Source: Planctomycetota bacterium (lineage in GTDB: Bacteria; Planctomycetota; Phycisphaerae; Phycisphaerales; SM1A02). From it: 52,886 nt of DNA. The notes under the pieces are model-generated. The model searched no databases. It had not been told where the DNA came from and saw only the letters and a list, made by a program, of their open reading frames with translations. The stretch lies in contig JAQCEQ010000020.1 of NCBI GenBank assembly GCA_027618565.1, positions 1 through 52,886 of the forward strand. Reading direction: 5' to 3'. Position numbers and translations under genes: made by a program. Position 1 is the first letter of the stretch. Each line of letters begins with the position of its first letter. Shown piece after piece: positions 36,404-46,643 of this stretch.

Positions 36404-38373
36404 CGGTTCGATCCAACGAATGGCTGGTGACCGCCGGCGATGGGTCGTACGCCATGGGGACAACCTCCGGGATTCGCACGCGCCGGTACCACGGCTTGCT
36501 CATGCACGCGGTCGAGCCCACCGCCGTCCGGCGCCTCCTGGTGACGGAGGTGACCGAGCAAGTGGGCATCGGCGATGCATGGCTGGACCTGGGAGTGCGG
36601 CGGTGGCGTGACGGGTCGACCTCACCCGACGGTGGCGGATTTCTCCGATCGTTCACGCTCGAGGCGGGCATCCCGACCTGGGTGTACGAGCTACCGACCG
36701 GCAGGCTGGTCAGACGAGTCTTCATGGAGCGAGAGGCTCCGGTCACACAGGTCACCTGGGAGTGGCTGGGAGAGTTCCCCGCCGCCGTGCGCGTGGCCGT
36801 GCTCTGTGTGGAGCGCGACGCGCACGGGTCGATGCGGGCTGGCGCACGCACTCCGGCATTCAAGCTGGCCCGCGGCGGCGCGAACGCCGTGTGGCCCGCA
36901 GAGGATGCCAAAGGCGCATCGATCACGCTGCATGCGCGATCCGTCAGCGCCCAGTTCTCCGCCGGCACGGGCTGGTGGATGGGGCAGTTCCTCGGCGAAG
37001 AGGCGGCGCGCGGCTACGACGCGACCGAGGATGTGTTTCATGTCATGGATGTCTCCTTCACGATGCCGCCAGGCACGAGGCACATGCTCGCGGTTGGCGC
37101 GGTGGAGCCGGCTCGACTGGACCCCGCGGAAGCGGAGGCGTTCCAGCGCCAGCGATCGCAACAGTTGGCAGGCGCACTCCACCCGGGCATCCAGGCGCCT
37201 TTCCGCGAATCGCTCGCGCTGGCAGCGGACCAGTTCATCGTGCGGCACGGCACTCCTTGGAGCCCGGTTGGTGGGCTGGTCTCTCGCGCGACGCCCGGGC
37301 GGTCGATCATCGCCGGTTATCCGTGGTTTGCCAGTTGGGGTCGCGACACAATGCTCTCGATCCGTGGGCTCCTCCTGCTCACGGGACGGACTCCGGAGGC
37401 AGAGGCCCTGCTCCTTCAGTGGGCTGGATGCCTCCACGATGGTGTGCTGCCCAATCGACTTCCCGATCGGGCGGGCGAAGAGGTTGAAGTGAATTCCGCC
37501 GATGCGGCCTTGCTCTTCGTGCGCGCGATCGGACAGTTGGAGAACTATGGAGGGCGATCCGAGATCATGGAGGCGCTCCTGCCGAGCGTGCGTGAGGTCG
37601 TGCGCGCGTATCGAGACGGCCTCCCCATCGGCGTGCAGGTCGATCCTGCCGACGGACTGGTGCACGCCGCGGCCGACGGCCTGCAGCTCACCTGGATGGA
37701 TGCCAAGTGCGGGGATTTGGTCGTGACGCCACGAAGAGGCAAGCCGATCGAACTTTCCGCGCTGTGGCATCGGGCGTGCATCGTGCTGTCGCGGCTGGAG
37801 AGGCGATTGGGGAACGCGCGCCTCGCCGAGGAGGCCACCACACTCGCCGCGCATGTCCGCGGCGGCATGCAGCGCTATTGGTCGGCAGAGCGGGGATTCC
37901 TGGCCGATGTCCTTGATGGCCCCGGCGGAGACGACTGGTCCCTGCGGCCCAACCAGCTCTTTGCGCTGGTCGAGTTGGAACCCGCGCTCTTCCCGCCCGC
38001 GGTCCGCGCCCGTGCCCTAGCCACCCTCACGCGACAGCTCCTCGCGGGCCCAGCCGTGCGGACGCTCGACCCATCCGACCCTCGATATCGAGGGCGATAC
38101 GAAGGCGATATCCACGCGAGGGATGCCGCCTACCACAACGGGACGGCGTGGCCCTTCCTCTCGGCGCTCGTGGTCGAGGCCGTCGGTTCGATAGGCGATG
38201 GTGCGGTGCATGTGTCGGCCGCCGCCCTCGCCGACATGCTCCTGGCGTCCGGGTCCGTATGCGAGATTGTCGATGGCGACGCGCCCCACGCCGCGCGGGG
38301 CTGCCCCATGCAGGCGTGGAGCGTGGCCGCGGCGGCTGAAGTCCTGGCGAGGCGTACGATCCCGCCGCGATGA
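36400..38373 (+). CDS. Amylo-alpha-1,6-glucosidase (glycogen debranching enzyme type)
   Basis: The 657-residue protein has the bacterial/archaeal glycogen debranching layout: an N-terminal beta domain (NEWLVTAGDGSYAMGTTSG, RRYHGLL) and a C-terminal (alpha/alpha)6 glucosidase domain with GYPWFASWGRDTMLSIRGLLL, DAALLFVRA, TWMDAKCGD and a final NGTAWPFLS segment. It hydrolyses alpha-1,6 branches of glycogen left after phosphorylase action. The GTG start overlaps the prfB stop by four bases, and its own stop overlaps the next gene by four (ATGA), so it is in a coupled prfB-debranching enzyme-kinase operon. No other glycogen gene is nearby. Confidence 0.92.
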   Translation: MTVRSNEWLVTAGDGSYAMGTTSGIRTRRYHGLLMHAVEPTAVRRLLVTEVTEQVGIGDAWLDLGVRRWRDGSTSPDGGGFLRSFTLEAGIPTWVYELPTGRLVRRVFMEREAPVTQVTWEWLGEFPAAVRVAVLCVERDAHGSMRAGARTPAFKLARGGANAVWPAEDAKGASITLHARSVSAQFSAGTGWWMGQFLGEEAARGYDATEDVFHVMDVSFTMPPGTRHMLAVGAVEPARLDPAEAEAFQRQRSQQLAGALHPGIQAPFRESLALAADQFIVRHGTPWSPVGGLVSRATPGRSIIAGYPWFASWGRDTMLSIRGLLLLTGRTPEAEALLLQWAGCLHDGVLPNRLPDRAGEEVEVNSADAALLFVRAIGQLENYGGRSEIMEALLPSVREVVRAYRDGLPIGVQVDPADGLVHAAADGLQLTWMDAKCGDLVVTPRRGKPIELSALWHRACIVLSRLERRLGNARLAEEATTLAAHVRGGMQRYWSAERGFLADVLDGPGGDDWSLRPNQLFALVELEPALFPPAVRARALATLTRQLLAGPAVRTLDPSDPRYRGRYEGDIHARDAAYHNGTAWPFLSALVVEAVGSIGDGAVHVSAAALADMLLASGSVCEIVDGDAPHAARGCPMQAWSVAAAAEVLARRTIPPR

Positions 38374-41300
38374 AGGTCGCTCGCTCCATCTGGATGGTGT
38401 CGGGAAACGCATGCCTTGTCATGGGTGCTGGGGTCTTGGCTGCCGCGTCGGGAATCGGGGGACCGTGGCTCCCCGCGTCCCCCGGGGTGCCGCCCACGGG
38501 TTGGGTTGGCGTGGCGGCAGCCGGCGCCCTTCTCGCCAGTCTCGCCCTCCTGTTGCCACACCGCAGGATGGGTCGCGGACTCTCCCTTCACGGCGTGCTG
38601 ACGGTGGGGCTTGCGGCCCTGATGGTCGCGGCGCTCCTGTGGGTTCCCGCCCTGGTGCCAGGCGCAGCCCTGAGCGCGGCACTCCTGGCCACCATCGCGT
38701 GGCGCGATGATGGCCACTGGAGCACCGCCACGCTTGGTGCGGCGCTGGTCGGCATCGGCCTGGTCCGGCTGGTCACTGGTTCGGTGCTCCATGAATCGGA
38801 CGGCCTCCTCCACACGATCGCGTCCATTCCCGACTGGCTTGGCCTGCTCGGGCTGCTGATCGGGCTCACTGGTTTGGCGCGCGCGGTCACCCAAGCGCGC
38901 CACTGGCGATGGGGTCCGGCGTGGCTGCCGCTGCCCGTCTTCGTGATCCTCGCCGCAATCTCCAGTTCGGTCTCCCTGAACCTGCGGGTCGCGGGCGAGG
39001 TTGAAGTGAGCGAGCGAGCGCGATCCCAAGCCACCCTGGTGAAGCACCTCCTGGAGCAGCAGTGGCGATCGCGAGAAGAGTCGCTCGCGCGCATGGCCAC
39101 GCTGATCGCGGGCGAGGAAGCGGACAGCACCGACGTGCCGGAGATCGCTGGCCTCTACTTTGGGGACCTTCCGGAACTGGTGAGCATGGTGCTGTACGAC
39201 GAGGAAGGCGAGCCGTTGCGCGAACTGCGGGGCTCGCACGTGGGTGGCCCGCGCCTGAACCGGGGGCTGGTGCGCTCGCTCCTCATGGAGGTCCGGCTGC
39301 GAGGACTGCCCGTCGCACAGCTCGCGCTCCACGGGGACCCTGCGAAGCTGGTGGCGGTGGTGGCACTTCCCGTGGAGTCAAGGCCGGGACTTCACTCGGA
39401 TCGAGCAGCCGTCGCGCTCCTGGACCTGGCCACTTTTTGTGCCTCGGCCATCCCCCAGGACACGACGCGGTTCGGGATCCGCCAAGGAGTCTTCGTCGGC
39501 AACGACACCCTCTTGGGGGGTGCGCCTGCACCCATCGCGATGGGCGCAGGTGGAACGGCTCCCCAGAAGGGAGTCCCGAGCATGCACGCCAATGTGGGCG
39601 GCGAACTGCTGACGGTGTGGGCAGAACCAGATTCCACCGAGGTGGATCGACACCTGGGCCGGTATCCACGCGCCATGCTGACGGCTCTGCTCGCCGTGGC
39701 CGGGTTGCTCGCCGCGTCAACGGCGCTTGTGCAGCAGTCTCTTCGCCGCACCGATGCGGCCGTCCGGAACCGCCAGCGCACGGAGCGGCTGATCGAGGCG
39801 GCGCCCATGGTGGCCGTGATGGTGACCGACGCGAGCGGTGTCTTCACCCGCTTCAACGAGGCGGCCCACCACATTACGGGGTTCCTCGCCAACGAGCAGA
39901 TCGGCGCCCGGACGCTGGCGTCGCTGCTCACCAACGCGGAGCTGGACCGGCTCGGCGTGCAGCGTCCCGACGCGGAGGCCAGCGCGCTCCTCGCCCGGCA
40001 GGTGATGGAGGAGGGTTGGCTGCGAGGCCGGGATCGGCGACCGATGCGCGCGTGGGGCATCCGGTGCCGCGACGGCTCCGAGCGCCAGCTCCTGCTTGCG
40101 GCGACGGAGTGGACGGACGAGGACGACCAGCCGGGACACCTCTTGGTGGGCGTGGATGTCACGGATGAGAAGGCCAGCATGGCAGCGCTCGAACGAGCGC
40201 GGGCGCGAGCCGTCGACGCGAATGCGCGCAAGTCGCAACTCCTCGCCGATGTCTCCCACGATGTCAAGAATCCGCTGCAGAGCGTGAAGGGCTTCGCGGA
40301 ATTGCTGGAGGACCCCAGGATCGGGGAATCGGAGCGCGCGGACTACGTCGCGCGCATCATCCAGTGGAGCGACTACATCGACCGGGTCGTGAAGGCCATC
40401 ATCGACGAGCACCAGGTCGAGGCGGGTCAGATGTCCGTCGAGCGCATCGAGACCCATCCCGCCAAACTTGTCCGGGAAGTCGCCCGCCTGCTCGAGCCGG
40501 AGGCCAAGCGCAAGGGGCTTGCATTCACCTGCGTCGTCGCCGGCGCTGCCGATGCCATCTGCCTGAGCGACCCGACGCGCCTGGAGCAAATCATCCTGAA
40601 CCTCGTAGCGAATGCCGTCAAGTTCACCGAATCCGGCTCCGTGTCCATCCAGTTCAGTGCGACGGAAGAGCGGGGCACGTTGAGCTTCACCGTGGAGGTA
40701 CGCGACACGGGCATCGGCATCTCGCCCGACGGTCTGTCGCGGCTCTTCCAGACGTATGGACAGGCGGACCCCTCGATCCATCGGCGCTTCGGCGGGTCCG
40801 GCCGGGGACTCCGGATTTCCCGAGGGCTGGCGGCGCGGCTCGGCGGCACGATCACGGCGCAGAGCGAGCCGGGCGTGGGATCGACCTTCACGCTTCGGTG
40901 CCGCGCCGCAATGGTGAGCCCAGCCACCCCGGAGCTCCCCGAGTCCAGCAAGGACCGTCGCGAGAAAAGGGCATCTTCCAAGCAGGGGCTGGACGGCCTT
41001 CGGATCCTTCTTGCCGAGGACGGACCAGACCTTCGACGGCTGTTCGAGCGCTACATGCACAAGGCGTGCGCGACGGCGTCCCTGGTTCCCGACGGCATCG
41101 CTGCGGTTGAGGCGGAACGAGAGGCGCGCGTCGCGGGCACGCCGTTTGACCTCGTCGTGCTGGACCTGGACATGCCGCGGATGAGCGGCGCGGACGCCGC
41201 ACGCACCATGCGGGACTCAGGATGCTCCTCGCCGATGATCGCCCTCACCGGCGTGACTTCCAGCACGCTGGACCAACAAGCGCTGGGTGATTCGTTTGAC

Positions 41301-41384
41301 GAGGTGATCTCGAAGCCGATTGGGATGGATCGATTCATCGAGGTCTGTGCGAAGTTCGCCCGGCGCGGACCGACACCTAGTTGA
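38370..41384 (+). CDS. Hybrid histidine kinase (membrane sensor, PAS, HisKA, HATPase, REC)
   Basis: The 1004-residue protein begins with about seven hydrophobic segments (residues 1-200), then an extracytoplasmic sensor region to another membrane helix near residue 440 (AMLTALLAVAGLLAASTALV). A PAS domain (RLIEAAPMVAVMVTDASG) follows. The HisKA motif is SHDVKNPLQSVKGF with H630. The ATPase domain has NLVANAVKF, DTGIGIS and GGSGRGLRIS. The C-terminal receiver (LRILLAEDGPD) has phosphoacceptor D932 in VVLDLDMPRMSG and the lysine of SKPI. The ATG overlaps the debranching enzyme stop. It may sense something linked to carbon storage, judged only by operon position. Its end overlaps the convergent TauE-like gene by eight bases. 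Confidence 0.92.
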   Translation: MKVARSIWMVSGNACLVMGAGVLAAASGIGGPWLPASPGVPPTGWVGVAAAGALLASLALLLPHRRMGRGLSLHGVLTVGLAALMVAALLWVPALVPGAALSAALLATIAWRDDGHWSTATLGAALVGIGLVRLVTGSVLHESDGLLHTIASIPDWLGLLGLLIGLTGLARAVTQARHWRWGPAWLPLPVFVILAAISSSVSLNLRVAGEVEVSERARSQATLVKHLLEQQWRSREESLARMATLIAGEEADSTDVPEIAGLYFGDLPELVSMVLYDEEGEPLRELRGSHVGGPRLNRGLVRSLLMEVRLRGLPVAQLALHGDPAKLVAVVALPVESRPGLHSDRAAVALLDLATFCASAIPQDTTRFGIRQGVFVGNDTLLGGAPAPIAMGAGGTAPQKGVPSMHANVGGELLTVWAEPDSTEVDRHLGRYPRAMLTALLAVAGLLAASTALVQQSLRRTDAAVRNRQRTERLIEAAPMVAVMVTDASGVFTRFNEAAHHITGFLANEQIGARTLASLLTNAELDRLGVQRPDAEASALLARQVMEEGWLRGRDRRPMRAWGIRCRDGSERQLLLAATEWTDEDDQPGHLLVGVDVTDEKASMAALERARARAVDANARKSQLLADVSHDVKNPLQSVKGFAELLEDPRIGESERADYVARIIQWSDYIDRVVKAIIDEHQVEAGQMSVERIETHPAKLVREVARLLEPEAKRKGLAFTCVVAGAADAICLSDPTRLEQIILNLVANAVKFTESGSVSIQFSATEERGTLSFTVEVRDTGIGISPDGLSRLFQTYGQADPSIHRRFGGSGRGLRISRGLAARLGGTITAQSEPGVGSTFTLRCRAAMVSPATPELPESSKDRREKRASSKQGLDGLRILLAEDGPDLRRLFERYMHKACATASLVPDGIAAVEAEREARVAGTPFDLVVLDLDMPRMSGADAARTMRDSGCSSPMIALTGVTSSTLDQQALGDSFDEVISKPIGMDRFIEVCAKFARRGPTPS

Positions 41385-42186
41385 GCACCATCTTCGCGGC
41401 GATGCCGATGAGCGCCACCCCGAGGAGCCCACGAAGCGCCGAGGTTGGGACCTTGGAAGCCAAGGCGCTGGAAACGATCGCCGCCGGTATCCCGCCCAGC
41501 AGCATCCATCCCAGGAGTGGCCAGTCGGTCTTCCCAAGCGCGGCGTAGGTGCCCCCCGCCAGGAGCGCTACCGGGATGGCGTGAATCGTGTCGGTGGCCA
41601 CCAGCCGCAGGGGATTCATCCGCAGCGGGTAGAGCGCCCGCAGGAGCGCGGCGCCGATCGCACCCGCACCCACGCTTGTGGCGGACACAACGGATCCCAG
41701 GAGGAACCCACTTCCCACCGTGAGCGGTGCCTGCAGGCGCTTGAAGGCGCTCGGATTGGCGACGCGGGACTCTCGGCGAGCGGTATGCACCTTGCGGCCC
41801 AGCAGCAGGCTGGCGCCCGAGATCGCGATGATGACTCCGATCGGGCGGTTCATGACTTCGGACCAGTCCCCGACGGTCCCCCAGGCCACGAGGGCGCTGA
41901 GGACGATGCAGGCGGGGATCGATCCCGTCCAGAGGCGCCTCACGACCTGCCAGTCGACGCTGCCTCGCCTCATGTGCACCGCCCCGGAACAGCACTTGGT
42001 CATGGCTGCGAACATGAGATCCGTCGCAATGGCTTGCACGGGTGGGATGTCGAACCCCAGGATGAGGATCGGCGTCATGAGGGCGCCGCCCCCGACGCCC
42101 GTCAGGCCCACCAGGACACCCACCACCGCCGAGGCGGCGGCAATCCCAGCGGGATTGATCGCCAGCTCATGCACGGAAGGCACCAC
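41377..42186 (-). CDS. TauE/SafE-family permease (sulfite/sulfonate exporter-like)
   Basis: The 269-residue protein has about eight hydrophobic segments and the family marks GVLVGLTGVGGGALMTPILI near the start and the inverted second half GSVVSATSVGAGAIGAALL. Members move sulfite, sulfoacetate or related anions. Lying right behind cysQ on the same strand and opposite cysD-cysNC, it probably works in sulfur assimilation, for example exporting excess sulfite or a related anion. The start is GTG at 42186 or the next codon GTG at 42183; either overlaps the cysQ end by some 17-20 bases. Confidence 0.88.
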   Translation of the reverse strand: MVPSVHELAINPAGIAAASAVVGVLVGLTGVGGGALMTPILILGFDIPPVQAIATDLMFAAMTKCCSGAVHMRRGSVDWQVVRRLWTGSIPACIVLSALVAWGTVGDWSEVMNRPIGVIIAISGASLLLGRKVHTARRESRVANPSAFKRLQAPLTVGSGFLLGSVVSATSVGAGAIGAALLRALYPLRMNPLRLVATDTIHAIPVALLAGGTYAALGKTDWPLLGWMLLGGIPAAIVSSALASKVPTSALRGLLGVALIGIAAKMVLN

Positions 42187-43033
42187 TGGCCCGGACGCGC
42201 TCGATGGCGCCAGACACTTCGCTCGTGAACGCGCTGCCGGCCACCGCCACGAAAGGTGGGTTCTTGAACGGCATGCGACCGTAGCGGAGCGGCGTGCCGT
42301 CCAATTGCAGCACGGCGCCGCCAGCGCCCTCTAGGACGGCTTGTGCCGCGGCCGTGTCCCACTCACTCGTCGGCGCGAGCCGCGGATACACATCTGCGGA
42401 GCCCTCCGCAACGCGGCAGAACTTGAGGGAGCTTCCCGCCTGCACGAGGTCCACCGATCCCAGCGCCTCAATGAACGCTCTGGTCGCAGCATCCATGTGG
42501 GAGCGGCTGGCCAGGACGCGCATGGGATCACCCGCGACCATCGCCTGGGCGCGAACACGAACCTCACTGCTGTCTCCCTTCCGACACCAGGCTCCGGCAC
42601 CACCGGGGAGGAATCGACCACCCCAAAAGGTCTCTCCCAGAGCCGGCGCGTGGACGACTCCCCACAGCGGACCGCTGCCAGACATCAACGCGATGTTGAC
42701 CGTGAACTGCCCGTTTCCAGAGATGAACTCTCGGGTGCCGTCCAAGGGATCGACCAGCCACCAGAGTCCGGAGAGGTCTCTGGGGGAGTGCAAACTGCCC
42801 TCTTCGGAGACGATCTGGATCCGAGGCGAAATCGATCGGAGTGACTCCTCGATCAGCGTGTGGCTGGCCGTGTCCGCTTCTGTGAGCGGAGAAGCGTCGG
42901 ACTTTTCCACAATCGAGGAGCAAACACCGTAGTGTCCCATAATCGTGACGCCGGCCTCTACCCCAATGCTGAGCACCCGGACGAGCAGTTTCTCGCTCGA
43001 TTCAAGTGTCGTCATTTGCGTATTTGATGCCAT
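42167..43033 (-). CDS. cysQ: 3'(2'),5'-bisphosphate nucleotidase CysQ
   Basis: CysQ converts PAP to AMP, clearing the by-product of PAPS-dependent reactions. The 288-residue product shows EKSDASPLTEAD, IVSEEG, the metal site LVDPLDGTREFISG (matching the CysQ form DPLDGTKEF), and SEWDTAAAQAVLEGAGG. It lies divergent from cysD-cysNC with an 80-base gap, which supports the sulfate-activation role. TATTAT is eight bases before the ATG at 43033, with no Shine-Dalgarno sequence; a second ATG at 43015 is possible. A second family member is at 11955-13016. Confidence 0.94.
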   Translation of the reverse strand: MASNTQMTTLESSEKLLVRVLSIGVEAGVTIMGHYGVCSSIVEKSDASPLTEADTASHTLIEESLRSISPRIQIVSEEGSLHSPRDLSGLWWLVDPLDGTREFISGNGQFTVNIALMSGSGPLWGVVHAPALGETFWGGRFLPGGAGAWCRKGDSSEVRVRAQAMVAGDPMRVLASRSHMDAATRAFIEALGSVDLVQAGSSLKFCRVAEGSADVYPRLAPTSEWDTAAAQAVLEGAGGAVLQLDGTPLRYGRMPFKNPPFVAVAGSAFTSEVSGAIERVRASGAFRA

Positions 43034-43041
43034 CGAAGGAG

Positions 43042-43047
43042 ATAATA
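43042..43047 (-). promoter_or_regulatory. -10-like element of cysQ at leaderless spacing
   Basis: TATTAT on the minus strand (five of six to consensus) ends eight bases before the cysQ ATG. Confidence 0.45.
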
Positions 43048-43076
43048 TCGTGAAAATAGGTTGCGTCTACCGATTC

Positions 43077-43106
43077 TTGGCGTTACTTTGTAAATTGCGA
43101 CAGAAT
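43077..43106 (+). promoter_or_regulatory. Candidate promoter of cysD-cysNC
   Basis: TTGGCG (43077-43082), an 18-base AT-rich spacer and CAGAAT (43101-43106) end seven bases before the cysD ATG at 43114. There is no Shine-Dalgarno sequence. Confidence 0.4.
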
Positions 43107-43113
43107 CACAATC

Positions 43114-44619
43114 ATGGATCTCTTGCGCCTAGCCAAACTCACCGAGGAAACTGCGTCAACGAACGCACCCGTTTGGACCACCGAACGCGCCGTGTCGGAA
43201 ATGCAGGGGTGCGGCGCCGATTCGTCCCAACGGACTGTGGAACGCGCATTGGCTGCATGTGACTGGCTTCCCTCTCCACGCCCCTTGGAGGGCGTCCGAG
43301 ACGAAATGGGGCGCTCGCTCAAGCAGGCCGTGGTCGCGCAACTGGTGGATGTCGCGCATCGCCGGAGAGACCTCAGCCTGGTTCTTCAGGTCACGCCGAC
43401 TCGCGAGCAACGCGGCGCGCGTGTGGTAGCCGCGAACGATGGGCGTGACGGACGGCGCTGGGTGCCGATCGGCGAGGGCGTGCTGGATGCATCACGACTT
43501 CGCGGGGTCCTCGCCGCCCTGGCGGAACACGCCGGGAAGGACATCGTGGTGTGGCCACACGGTGAAGTCATGCGCGCGTGCCGAGCGTTGGCCCTGGAGG
43601 AGGGCACGCACGCGCTGCGCCTGGGCGGTCACACGGTGCGCCTTGGGTCGATCGCGGCTCTTCCAGTACTGGAAGTGGCGCCAGCCGTGACCCACGCGCC
43701 CGCTGGCTTCCTGGGCGGATCGGCCCTCTCGCACCTGGACCGGCTGGAGAGCGAGGCGATCCACATCATGCGGGAAGTGGTCGCGCAGGCCGAGCGGCCC
43801 GTGATGCTCTACTCCATCGGCAAGGACAGCGCCGTCATGCTGCACATCGCGCGCAAGGCGTTTGCGCCGGGGACGCCGCCCTTCCCGCTGATGCATGTCG
43901 ACACTCGATGGAAATTCCAGGACATGTACCTGCTGCGGGACGAGATGGCCAGGCGCAGCGGCATGGAGCTCATCGTCTATCAGAATCCCGAGGGCGTGGA
44001 GCGTGACATCAACCCGATCACGCACGGGAGTGCGCTGCACACGGACATCATGAAGACGGAGGGGCTGAAGAAGGCGCTGGATCACTATTCGTTCGACGCG
44101 GCGTTTGGAGGCGCCCGCCGCGACGAGGAGAAGAGCCGCGCGAAGGAGCGTGTCTTCTCCTTCCGGAATGCGCAGCATCGATGGGACCCCAAGAGCCAGC
44201 GCCCGGAACTGTGGCGCCTCTACAACGCGCGGCACAATCCCGGCGAGTCGATTCGCGTGTTCCCTCTCTCCAACTGGACGGAGCTGGACATCTGGCTCTA
44301 CATCCACCGGGAGAAGATCCCGATCGTCCCGCTCTACTTCGCGCGCGAGCGCCCGGTGGTGGAGCGTGACGGCACGCTCCTGATGGTGGACGACGATCGG
44401 CTCCCGATCGGGGAGACGGAGACGATCCAGTGTCGCCGGGTCCGGTTCAGGACGCTTGGTTGCTACCCGCTCAGTGGCGCGGTGGAATCCGACGCCGTGG
44501 ACCTGCCGGGCATCCTGCTGGAACTGATCCGGGCTCGAACGAGTGAACGCCAGGGCCGCCTCATCGACACCGACTCCGCGAACAGCATGGAGAAGAAGAA
44601 GGTGGAGGGGTACTTCTGA
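43114..44619 (+). CDS. cysD: Sulfate adenylyltransferase subunit CysD with a ~200-residue N-terminal extension
   Basis: CysD is the catalytic subunit of ATP sulfurylase, making APS from ATP and sulfate with CysN. Residues from about 204 on are a normal Cys[21 protein letters not shown]-loop [11 protein letters not shown] (233-243), [36 protein letters not shown], and the terminal [10 protein letters not shown]. Before this lie ~200 residues without a family I recognise, in good coding sequence continuous with the CysD frame; they include [12 protein letters not shown], a strand-rich middle ([13 protein letters not shown]) and [18 protein letters not shown]. Typical CysD is ~300 residues. An in-frame GTG at 43687 could give a standard-size product. 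cysNC follows with a TGATG junction. Confidence 0.93.
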   Translation: MDLLRLAKLTEETASTNAPVWTTERAVSEMQGCGADSSQRTVERALAACDWLPSPRPLEGVRDEMGRSLKQAVVAQLVDVAHRRRDLSLVLQVTPTREQRGARVVAANDGRDGRRWVPIGEGVLDASRLRGVLAALAEHAGKDIVVWPHGEVMRACRALALEEGTHALRLGGHTVRLGSIAALPVLEVAPAVTHAPAGFLGGSALSHLDRLESEAIHIMREVVAQAERPVMLYSIGKDSAVMLHIARKAFAPGTPPFPLMHVDTRWKFQDMYLLRDEMARRSGMELIVYQNPEGVERDINPITHGSALHTDIMKTEGLKKALDHYSFDAAFGGARRDEEKSRAKERVFSFRNAQHRWDPKSQRPELWRLYNARHNPGESIRVFPLSNWTELDIWLYIHREKIPIVPLYFARERPVVERDGTLLMVDDDRLPIGETETIQCRRVRFRTLGCYPLSGAVESDAVDLPGILLELIRARTSERQGRLIDTDSANSMEKKKVEGYF

Positions 44620-46592
44620 TGGCACGGCGCACAAAGAAGACGGCGGGTTTCGCGCCTGCGGGTCCCACGCCATCTGGCTCCAAGCCAGCCGCCAACCCGG
44701 GACCGATGGACGCCGCCGGGCGTGCCGCGGCGATCGACGGCTACCTTGCCGACTATGCCCGGCTGGACACGCTGCGCTTCATCACCTGCGGAAGCGTGGA
44801 CGATGGCAAGAGCACGCTCATCGGGCGCCTCCTGTGGGACTCCAAGGCACTCTTTGATGACCAAGTCTCCGCACTCAAGAGTGATTCCAAGCGGCTTGGC
44901 ACGCAGGGCGGCGCCATCGACTACGCGCTCCTCGTGGACGGCCTCAGCGCGGAGCGAGAGCAAGGCATCACGATCGATGTCGCCTATCGCTTCTTCTCTA
45001 CCGAGCGGCGGCGATTCATCGTCGCGGACACGCCCGGGCATGAACAGTACACGCGCAACATGGCCACTGGCGCCTCCACGGCCGAGGTCGCCATCATCCT
45101 GGTCGATGCCAAGCAGGGCGTGCTCTCGCAAACCAAGCGGCACTCGTTCATCGCATCGCTGATGGGCATCCGGCATGTCGTTCTGGCCGTCAACAAGATG
45201 GACCTGGTGGGGCACTCCCGCGAGGTTTTTGACCGGATCGTGGATGACTATCGACACGTCTCCGCGCGCCTGGCCTTTGCGTCGGTCACGCCGATCCCGC
45301 TCAGCGCGCTCAACGGCGACAATGTGATGATCCGCAGCGGCACGATGCCGTGGTACCGGGGTCCGACGCTGCTTGCGTACCTGGAGTCGGTGGAGGTGCG
45401 GGGCACCGAAGATGTGCGACCACTCCGCCTGCCCGTGCAGTGGGTGAACCGACCCAACAGTCAGTTCCGCGGGTTTTGCGGAATGGTGGCGTCCGGGCAC
45501 GTGACGCCGGGGCAAGAAGTGCGCGTGCTGCCCGCTGGTGTCACGGCAGTGGTGAAGGAAGTGCTGGTCGGAGACCTCGCCGTCACTGGGGCACCCGCCG
45601 ACACCTCCGTCACGGTCACCCTTGACCGGGAGGTGGACGCCTCCCGCGGCGACATGATCGTGACCGCTGACAGCCCGTGCGAGGTGGCAGACCAGTTTGA
45701 GGCGGAAGTCGTGTGGATGGATGCGCAGCCCGGGCATGTCGGCCGCGGCTACTTGCTCCGTGCGGCATCGGGGAGCGCGAACGCCACGATCACGGACATC
45801 CGGGGGCGCATCAACATGGCCACACTCGACGAGGTGCCCACACGCCAGCTGGAGCTCAATGACATCGGCACCGTCAAGGTGAGCCTGGACCACGACCTGC
45901 CGTTTGACCCCTACTCCAGTTGCCATGAGACCGGGTCGTTCGTGCTCATCGATCGCTTCACCAACGCCACCGTCGGTGCCGGGATGATTCGCCACGCGCT
46001 GCGCCGCGCGAAAAACATCCACCGGCAGGCGCTCTCCGTTGACCGTGCCTCGCGTGAACTCCTCAACGGTCACCACGCTCGCTGCGCGTGGCTCACGGGA
46101 CTCTCTGGCTCGGGCAAGTCGACCATCGCCAATCGCGTGGAACAGTTCCTGCACGCACGCGGCATCCGGACCTACCTCCTGGACGGCGACAATGTCCGCC
46201 ACGGCCTCAACCGAGACCTTGGGTTTACCGATGCGGACCGCGTCGAGAACATTCGCCGCGTCGCGGAAGTGGCCCGACTCATGGTGGACGCCGGCCTGGT
46301 GGTCCTGACCAGTTTCATTTCGCCGTTCCGTGCGGAGCGCGAGATGGCCCGCCGCCTCTTTGCGCCCGGCGAGTTTGTCGAGGTCTTCGTCGATGTTCCC
46401 TTGGACGTGGCGGAGTCGCGGGATCCCAAGGGGCTCTACCGCAAGGCCCGCAAGGGAGAGATCCCAAACTTCACCGGCATTAACAGCCCCTACGAAAGGC
46501 CTGAGCATCCCGAGTTGCACTTGCACGGCGACGCGATATCTCTGGATGAGTCTGCCGCGCGAGTCATCGCATCACTTGGGTTTGGATCCTGA
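44619..46592 (+). CDS. cysN: Bifunctional sulfate adenylyltransferase subunit 1/adenylylsulfate kinase CysNC
   Basis: The 657-residue protein fuses the GTPase CysN with APS kinase CysC. The N-terminal part has G-protein motifs [18 protein letters not shown] and NKMDLVG, then elongation-factor-like beta domains. The C-terminal ~190 residues have the kinase P-loop [24 protein letters not shown], and [10 protein letters not shown], ending in a normal CysC. Together with CysD it converts sulfate to APS and then PAPS. The first ~30 residues are basic and probably disordered. The ATG shares a base with the cysD stop (TGATG). No cysH or sulfite reductase is in the window. tRNA-Ser follows after 51 bases. 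Confidence 0.96.
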   Translation: MARRTKKTAGFAPAGPTPSGSKPAANPGPMDAAGRAAAIDGYLADYARLDTLRFITCGSVDDGKSTLIGRLLWDSKALFDDQVSALKSDSKRLGTQGGAIDYALLVDGLSAEREQGITIDVAYRFFSTERRRFIVADTPGHEQYTRNMATGASTAEVAIILVDAKQGVLSQTKRHSFIASLMGIRHVVLAVNKMDLVGHSREVFDRIVDDYRHVSARLAFASVTPIPLSALNGDNVMIRSGTMPWYRGPTLLAYLESVEVRGTEDVRPLRLPVQWVNRPNSQFRGFCGMVASGHVTPGQEVRVLPAGVTAVVKEVLVGDLAVTGAPADTSVTVTLDREVDASRGDMIVTADSPCEVADQFEAEVVWMDAQPGHVGRGYLLRAASGSANATITDIRGRINMATLDEVPTRQLELNDIGTVKVSLDHDLPFDPYSSCHETGSFVLIDRFTNATVGAGMIRHALRRAKNIHRQALSVDRASRELLNGHHARCAWLTGLSGSGKSTIANRVEQFLHARGIRTYLLDGDNVRHGLNRDLGFTDADRVENIRRVAEVARLMVDAGLVVLTSFISPFRAEREMARRLFAPGEFVEVFVDVPLDVAESRDPKGLYRKARKGEIPNFTGINSPYERPEHPELHLHGDAISLDESAARVIASLGFGS

Positions 46593-46643
46593 GAAGGGCT
46601 TGGCTCGATGGCGTGGCACTCCCGGTAGGCTCCACCGCCTGCA

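Noticed and set aside
42945-43262. Plus-strand ORF with AAGGAG before GTG 43050, overlapping the cysQ and cysD starts
   Set aside because: The peptide runs out of frame into cysD and looks random; the purine-rich stretch is the complement of the cysQ start region.
44463-46526. 687-codon minus-strand frame over cysNC
   Set aside because: Antisense shadow of a well-conserved two-domain gene.
46613-46631. Second sigma-54 site from TGGCAC before tRNA-Ser
   Set aside because: The -12 TTGC half is missing at the right distance.
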